Source of the DNA: Gluconacetobacter liquefaciens
GTDB lineage: Bacteria; Pseudomonadota; Alphaproteobacteria; Acetobacterales; Acetobacteraceae
Direction: 5' to 3'
DNA length: 64,000 nt
Assembly (NCBI RefSeq): GCF_003350405.1
Contig: NZ_QQAW01000003.1
Coordinates: 186,001 to 250,000 of the forward strand
Below, piece by piece: positions 61,521 through 64,000 of this stretch. The notes beneath the pieces were generated by a model. It searched no databases. It worked only from the letters and a program-made list of their open reading frames with translations, and was not told where the DNA came from. Position 1 is the first letter of the stretch; every line of letters starts with the position of its first letter. The position numbers were made by a program, and so were the translations under genes.

Positions 61521-63549
61521 GATCGGGCGGAATGCGGAAGAACTCGGTGGCGGGGACGGCGTTGCGCGCCATCAGCAGGAACAGGGACATCCGCCAGCGC
61601 GACATCTTGGGCACCGAGGAGCGGACCAGCAGTTCGCGACTGGTGAAATAGGAGGCCTGCATGGCGTCGAACTCCACGCCGTTGGCCTTCAGGTCTTCCA
61701 GCGCGCGGGGCAGGTTCGGTGTTTCCATGAAGCCGTAACGCAGGATGACCCGGTAGATATTCGGTGCGAGCTGCTGCAGGGCGACACGGTGGCCGCGCGT
61801 GGCCTCCGGCTGGTCGAGGGTCTGGACGGTGACGAACAGCACATGCTCGTGCAGCACTTTGTTGTGCTTCAGATTGTGCAGCAGGCAGGTCGGCACGAAT
61901 TCCGGTGTCGCGGTCATGAAGACGGCCATGCCGGGCACGCGGATGGTGCGCGATTGCGGCAGGCGGGCCAGGAACGAATTGACGGGCAGGCTGTCCAGCT
62001 TCTGCCGGGCCATGATCAGGCTGCGGCCGCGTTTCCAGGTCGTCATCATCAGGGTCAACGCGGTGCCCAGCAGGACCGGCACCCAGCCGCCCTGCGGGAT
62101 CTTGAGCGCATTCGACGCGAAGAAGACGCTGTCCATGACGAAGAAGCCGCCGAACGTTGCGGCCGCCGCCGCCCGCGACCAGTGATACTGGCGGCGGAAC
62201 ACCACCATTGCCAGCACGCAGGTGCACATGAAGGTGCCGGTGACGGCGATGCCGTAGGCCGAGGCCAGGGCATCCGAACTGCGGAAGGACACCACCAGGA
62301 GCAGGGCGCCGACCATCAGGAAGCGGTTGAATTCGGGCAGGAAGATCTGCCCTTCCTCATCCTTGTTGGTGTGGGTGATGCGCATGCGCGGCAGGTAGCC
62401 GAGCTGGATGAGCTGGCGGCAGAGCGAAAAGCCGCCCGAGATGCCGGCCTGGCTGGCGATGACGGTCGCCATCGTCGACAGGACGATCATCGGGATCTGT
62501 AGCCAGTGCGGCCCGAGCAGGAAGAACGGATTGCTGATCGCGGACGGGTCGGAAATGATCAGCGCGCCCTGGCCCATATAGTTCAGCGCCAGGCAGGGCA
62601 GGACGCAGAACAGCCACGCATAGCGGATGGGTTGGCGGCCAAAATGGCCCATATCGGCATACAGTGCTTCCGCACCGGTCACGGACAGGACGACCGAGCC
62701 GAGGGCGATGAAGGACAGCCAGCCATGGTAGATGATGAACTTCACGGCGTAGATCGGCGAAATGGCCATCAGGATATGCGGATGGCGGATGATCGCCAGC
62801 AGGCCCAGGACGCCGAGCATGCTGAACCAGACCACCATGATCGGGCCGAAGATGGTGCCGACCTTGCCCGTGCCGTAGGACTGCACGCTGAACAGGCCGA
62901 TCAGCACCACGATCGCGATCGGTATGATCAGTTCGCGCGCGGCGGGAAAGCTGACCTCCAGCCCTTCGACGGCCGAGAGGACCGAAATCGCCGGCGTGAT
63001 CAGTCCGTCGCCGAAGAACAGGCAGGCGCCCGCGATTCCGGCCATACCCAGAAGCAGCTTCAGCCGGCTGTCGGTGGATACTTTCTGCGCCAGCGCCATC
63101 AGCGAGATGATGCCGCCTTCGCCATTATGATCGGCGCGCATGATCAGGATCACATATTTGACCGTGACGATCAGGATCAGCGACCAGAGGATCAGGCTTT
63201 CGACCCCCATGACTTCCCAGGCATCGATCTGGTGATGCTGCGAGACGACGAGGATGGTGGAACGCAGGGCGTAGAGCGGGCTGGTGCCGATGTCGCCGAA
63301 GACCACGCCCAGGACGGCCAGGAGGGCGGCGAAACCGACCGGATTGGCAGCATGTTCGTGCTGGTCGGCACCAAATTCGGTGATCTTGGAAGACGTGTCC
63401 GAATGTCCTCCCGTTTCCGCAGCCATTGCGGCTGTCTGGGCGGGCGGTATGGATCCGGCAGTTTGGTCGACCGGGTCTGGCGTCATGTCGGGACGGCTCC
63501 GAGGACTGTTGGCAGGCAACGGCGCGCCGGCCGCGTTATCACCCGGCAT
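61486..63549 (-). CDS. kup: Low-affinity potassium transporter Kup
   Basis: This 687-residue K+/H+ symporter has twelve predicted membrane helices. Family signatures are [70 protein letters not shown] and [16 protein letters not shown] hydrophilic C-terminal domain follows the helices. The start is uncertain between ATG 63549 (4 bases past the yggS stop) and 63486, which has a GGAG site. It is co-directional with yggS upstream and hemW downstream. Confidence 0.93.
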   Translation of the reverse strand: MPGDNAAGAPLPANSPRSRPDMTPDPVDQTAGSIPPAQTAAMAAETGGHSDTSSKITEFGADQHEHAANPVGFAALLAVLGVVFGDIGTSPLYALRSTILVVSQHHQIDAWEVMGVESLILWSLILIVTVKYVILIMRADHNGEGGIISLMALAQKVSTDSRLKLLLGMAGIAGACLFFGDGLITPAISVLSAVEGLEVSFPAARELIIPIAIVVLIGLFSVQSYGTGKVGTIFGPIMVVWFSMLGVLGLLAIIRHPHILMAISPIYAVKFIIYHGWLSFIALGSVVLSVTGAEALYADMGHFGRQPIRYAWLFCVLPCLALNYMGQGALIISDPSAISNPFFLLGPHWLQIPMIVLSTMATVIASQAGISGGFSLCRQLIQLGYLPRMRITHTNKDEEGQIFLPEFNRFLMVGALLLVVSFRSSDALASAYGIAVTGTFMCTCVLAMVVFRRQYHWSRAAAAATFGGFFVMDSVFFASNALKIPQGGWVPVLLGTALTLMMTTWKRGRSLIMARQKLDSLPVNSFLARLPQSRTIRVPGMAVFMTATPEFVPTCLLHNLKHNKVLHEHVLFVTVQTLDQPEATRGHRVALQQLAPNIYRVILRYGFMETPNLPRALEDLKANGVEFDAMQASYFTSRELLVRSSVPKMSRWRMSLFLLMARNAVPATEFFRIPPDRVVELGVRLAI

Positions 63550-63553
63550 AGCG

Positions 63554-64000
63554 TCATGATTCGGGGGCAGCAAGGCGAGCCGGCGGGATAGCGCTATTCG
63601 GTGCGCTGACGGGTCGATGACCGAAGATCGCGCTGCCGACGCGGACATGGGTGGCGCCAGCCGCGATCGCAGCCTCGAAATCCGCCGACATGCCCATCGA
63701 CAGCAGGGCCACGCCGTGGGTTCGTGCCAGATCTGCCAGGTAGCGGAAATGCGGCGTCGGGTCCTCGTCGGCTGGGGGGATGCACATCAGGCCGCGCACG
63801 GCGTGGCCGAAACGCTGGCGACACGCGGTGATGAAACTGTCGGCCTGCGCACGCGGGATGCCGGATTTCTGGGATTCGTCGCCGGTGTTCACCTGGACCA
63901 GCAGATCCGGCAGCCGCCCCGTACGGTCGGCGGCGCGGGCCAGCGCGTCGGCCAGCGCGGGGCGGTCGAGGCTTTCGATCATGTCGGCGATCCGCACTGC
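63554..64000 (-). CDS. YggS-family pyridoxal phosphate homeostasis protein, truncated by window edge
   Basis: The visible 148 codons form the C-terminal part of a YggS/PLPBP protein, which binds PLP and buffers vitamin B6 levels. Recognisable segments are [51 protein letters not shown] and [11 protein letters not shown], the PLP phosphate-binding part. The reading frame continues beyond base 64000, where the start and the PLP lysine must lie. It precedes kup by 4 bases on the same strand. Confidence 0.9.
   Translation of the reverse strand, partial: AVRIADMIESLDRPALADALARAADRTGRLPDLLVQVNTGDESQKSGIPRAQADSFITACRQRFGHAVRGLMCIPPADEDPTPHFRYLADLARTHGVALLSMGMSADFEAAIAAGATHVRVGSAIFGHRPVSAPNSAIPPARLAAPES

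Overview
The window reads as a chromosomal segment of a high-G+C alphaproteobacterium, most likely an acetic acid bacterium (Acetobacteraceae, Gluconacetobacter-like). This rests on the G-rich coding style, an NAD-type isocitrate dehydrogenase, a fused AroK-AroB enzyme, the recG / sdhE-mfd block and a Hint-domain surface-type protein of a kind common in that family. The family call is an inference from gene content; no rRNA or species marker lies in the window. About 50 protein genes and one tRNA are present. No insertion sequence, integrase, CRISPR array or replication origin was seen.

Region 1 (1-14816) is a purine catabolism locus on the + strand in two consecutive transcription units. The first is xdhA (5' end outside the window), xdhB, xdhC and a LysR-type regulator. 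A 236-base gap with a LysR-box-like dyad and a strong hairpin follows. The second unit runs flavoprotein - hpxX - hpxY - hpxW - allantoate amidohydrolase - pucG - puuE - uraD - uraH, mostly with ATGA or other short overlaps. Together these predict hypoxanthine/xanthine -> urate -> 5-hydroxyisourate -> OHCU -> allantoin -> allantoate -> ureidoglycine -> oxalurate -> oxamate -> oxalate. The only step without a recognised enzyme is urate oxidation. The unassigned flavoprotein heading the second unit is the obvious candidate, and this is the most interesting lead in the window.

Region 2 (14900-30500) mixes housekeeping and accessory genes: a low-G+C exported protein, NAD-isocitrate dehydrogenase, the uvrD/pcrA-prmA-pepP unit, two RadC paralogues flanking a HAD phosphatase (one has lost the metal-binding JAMM residues), and a MASE1-PAS-GGDEF diguanylate cyclase. 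A small islet follows: an XRE regulator ending in a perfect palindromic repeat and a Hint-domain protein with a compositionally foreign N-terminal half, lying at the 3' side of a tRNA-Thr(UGU). serA comes next.

Region 3 (30500-50400) is largely core metabolism and information processing: hisN, a membrane-anchored cytochrome c, kdsB-pheA, dapA-smpB, a double cold-shock-domain protein, an LpxR-like lipid A deacylase, recG, sdhE-mfd, an SDR enzyme, an aldo/keto reductase, an exported nuclease/phosphatase-fold protein, carbonic anhydrase and alaS. A shortened copy of the palindromic repeat overlaps the recG stop codon.

Region 4 (50400-64000) holds tenA, gtrA, an OmpA-family protein with a clear terminator, the fused aroKB, a 47-codon membrane ORF coupled to xerD, accA, a lytic transglycosylase with a C-terminal SPOR-like region, a DUF1489 protein, an exported nucleoside hydrolase, hemW, kup and a partial yggS. 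Terminator and operator calls are based on visible inverted repeats only.
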